Positions 62,700-64,000 of a stretch of DNA of 64,000 bases are shown one piece after another. The number at the start of each line of letters is the position of its first letter. Position 1 is the first letter of the stretch. The notes beneath the pieces were generated by a model. It was not told the DNA's origin, did not search any database, and saw only the letters and a list, made by a program, of their open reading frames with translations. The translations under genes were made by a program, and so were the position numbers. The DNA lies in the NCBI GenBank assembly GCA_008360975.2, contig CM039211.1, forward strand, positions 19,130,943 through 19,194,942, written 5' to 3'. The DNA is from Lichenostomus cassidix (Eukaryota; Chordata; Aves; Passeriformes; Meliphagidae).

Positions 62700-63500
62700 G
62701 CACCACCCTTCTCCCTGTACATGCAAAATGCATAGTTCACTGATGCCTCAGTGAGCAGGCAAGGTCTGCAAGTACTGGGCAGTCGCCTTACAGACCAATA
62801 CTGAGCAACAACTTATCACCGAGGGTGAAGGTAGTGCCCAGGTCGGAGAACTGGTGTCTGTGTGGAGTGTTTTCAAACATGAACACCTGTCCTTCTCTCC
62901 TGTCTTCATCTATACTGGTTCCTTTGAAGGGCTGTACTGAATGCCTTCTGTTCTGGGAACAGAATGAGTAGGAGGTAAATGGGATTCCGGTTTGGCAGAA
63001 GGAGAAGTGACAGAACATCTCAGTATTTGTGAAGAAAGGTGACTTTGCAGTAGCATGGATAGCTGCTCACCAAACAGGATAATCCAGCAGCCAAGTGGAA
63101 CAACAAAGTAGGCAAACTGACCACTCCCTCCATTAAACTAGGAAGGAATAACTGACAACTGGAAATGCCTCCCAAAGTGGCTACATGGGAAACAAAGCAA
63201 CACTTAGGCAAAAGACTTGTACCTAGAGGCTCATGCCCAAGGCTGGACTGTTACGTGAGAATTGCAGGACAGGCATTTCAGCCTGCACAGAATGTGGAGT
63301 CTGACTTGAGAGACACCCCTTAGAGGAGCCTCCACTACATCTAAGAGAAAGAGGAGGACTACAGGAGGCTTGGCAAGTTGATTATATTGGACCCCTTAGG
63401 AGATCAGAAGGGAAACAGTATGTGTTAGGGGTGGAAATAATTCCAGGTGGGTTATTCCTTCATTCTGATGTCATAGTTATGTTCCTGGCTCCGATGGGAC
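62700..63500 (+). pseudogene. Broken endogenous retroviral pol relic (RNase H to integrase)
   Basis: This old retroviral fragment reads in the + direction but is inactivated by frameshifts and stops. An RNase H-type FTDAS block lies at 62736-62750 in one frame. A Trp-containing stretch at about 62933-62968 continues in another frame and hits an in-frame TAG at 62969-62971. The beginning of the integrase core, WQVDYIGPL, starts at 63371; the Asp of VDY is the expected first residue of the DDE triad. The remaining integrase core is missing or unrecognisable after about 63450. No intact gene is present and no flanking LTR was identified in the window. Confidence 0.7.
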
Positions 63501-63747
63501 GAAGAATCTATTTGTTTGTATTATGGAGTAACTGTATGCAGTGTTAATAATGGTTAATATTGTTATTGTTCAGTTTTGAAAGTAGAAGAGCATGCTGGAC
63601 TAAAGTGTGAAGTCAGAGAACTTAGTACACAAGTCCAGCAGGCTTCCAAAATGACTATGCATAATATTAAATTTATCTGTGAATTGTATATTTCTGTGTT
63701 ACACAATGTTTAATATGTTAAGAAATCTAAGTCGTTTAGATACCCCT

Positions 63748-63751
<4 letters not shown>

Positions 63752-63784
<33 letters not shown>
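63752..63784. repeat. (TC)n microsatellite
   Basis: About 16 uninterrupted TC units lie between the retroviral relic and the minus-strand CR1. Confidence 0.95.
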
Positions 63785-63788
<4 letters not shown>

Positions 63789-63825
63789 CTTTCCCTTTTC
63801 TTCTGCCTCTGAGAAATCTATTAAA

Positions 63826-64000
63826 AAGAATCCATCCCAACTCCCCCTTTTTACAGCGGGACGAGACACAACTGCACACCTAACACTTCTGCACTACAAC
63901 ATGCCTTTAAGTGGTACACCTGCACAAGTTTTAAATACCTCCAGGGGTGGTTATTCAGCCACTTCCCTGGGCAGCCTGTTTAAAGTCTTGACAACCATTT
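63826..64000 (-). mobile_element. CR1 LINE 3' fragment, minus strand, cut by window end
   Basis: On the minus strand the sequence reads CAGGCTGCCCAGGGAAGTGG, CCACCCCTGGAGGTATTTAAAA, GGTGTACCACTTAAAGGCATG and GTGTTAGGTGTGCAGTTG. It ends near GGGAGTTGGGATGGATTCTT at about 63826. This is the order of a CR1 3' tail. It is the only CR1 in the window on this strand and the only one outside HSD17B4. Confidence 0.85.

Noticed and set aside
63698..63886. Possible retroviral LTR end around the (TC)n tract (TTTTTACAGCGGGACGAGACACA)
   Set aside because: The same bases read on the minus strand continue smoothly into a CR1 3' tail that runs to the window end, which explains them better.

Overview
The window is vertebrate nuclear DNA, AT-rich and intron-rich. 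It almost certainly comes from a bird and most likely from a passerine. It carries several CR1-type LINE fragments, avian-type endogenous retrovirus LTRs, and one tRNA-derived SINE (47992-48133) whose 3' tail matches CR1 tails and which resembles the songbird SINE TguSINE1. No bacterial or plasmid features are present.

One protein-coding gene is supported: the 3' two thirds of HSD17B4, the peroxisomal multifunctional enzyme type 2 (D-bifunctional protein), on the + strand. Sixteen coding exons lie between 969 and 49837. All fifteen complete introns are GT-AG and the reading frame is open throughout (530 codons plus stop). The exons encode the end of the D-3-hydroxyacyl-CoA dehydrogenase (SDR) domain, a Ser-rich linker, the whole 2-enoyl-CoA hydratase 2 domain with its Glu, Asp and His catalytic residues, and the whole SCP2-like domain ending in the peroxisomal signal AKL. 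A polyadenylation signal lies at 50080-50085. The promoter and about 206 N-terminal residues, probably eight exons, lie before the window.

Layout: 1-968 is intron. 969-3435 holds the last SDR exons. 3436-10445 is an intron with two CR1 fragments and an LTR. 10446-34634 holds the linker and most hydratase exons, with a 9.6 kb intron (17655-27299) carrying a retroelement esterase remnant. 29605-30238 and 32012-32328 are LTRs. 37121-49837 holds the SCP2 exons around a 10.4 kb intron with two CR1 copies. 50107-62640 is intergenic with nothing recognisable. 62700-63500 is a broken endogenous retroviral pol relic, followed by a (TC)n tract and a minus-strand CR1.

HSD17B4 is Z-linked in birds whose genomes are known, so a Z location is likely, but the sequence alone does not prove it. 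No new biological system was found. The most notable features are the SGNH-type esterase remnant, the sense orientation of all intronic CR1/SINE copies, two sense LTRs with poly(A) signals inside introns, an 89-bp tandem duplication, and a short unidentified intronic ORF with a signal-peptide-like start.
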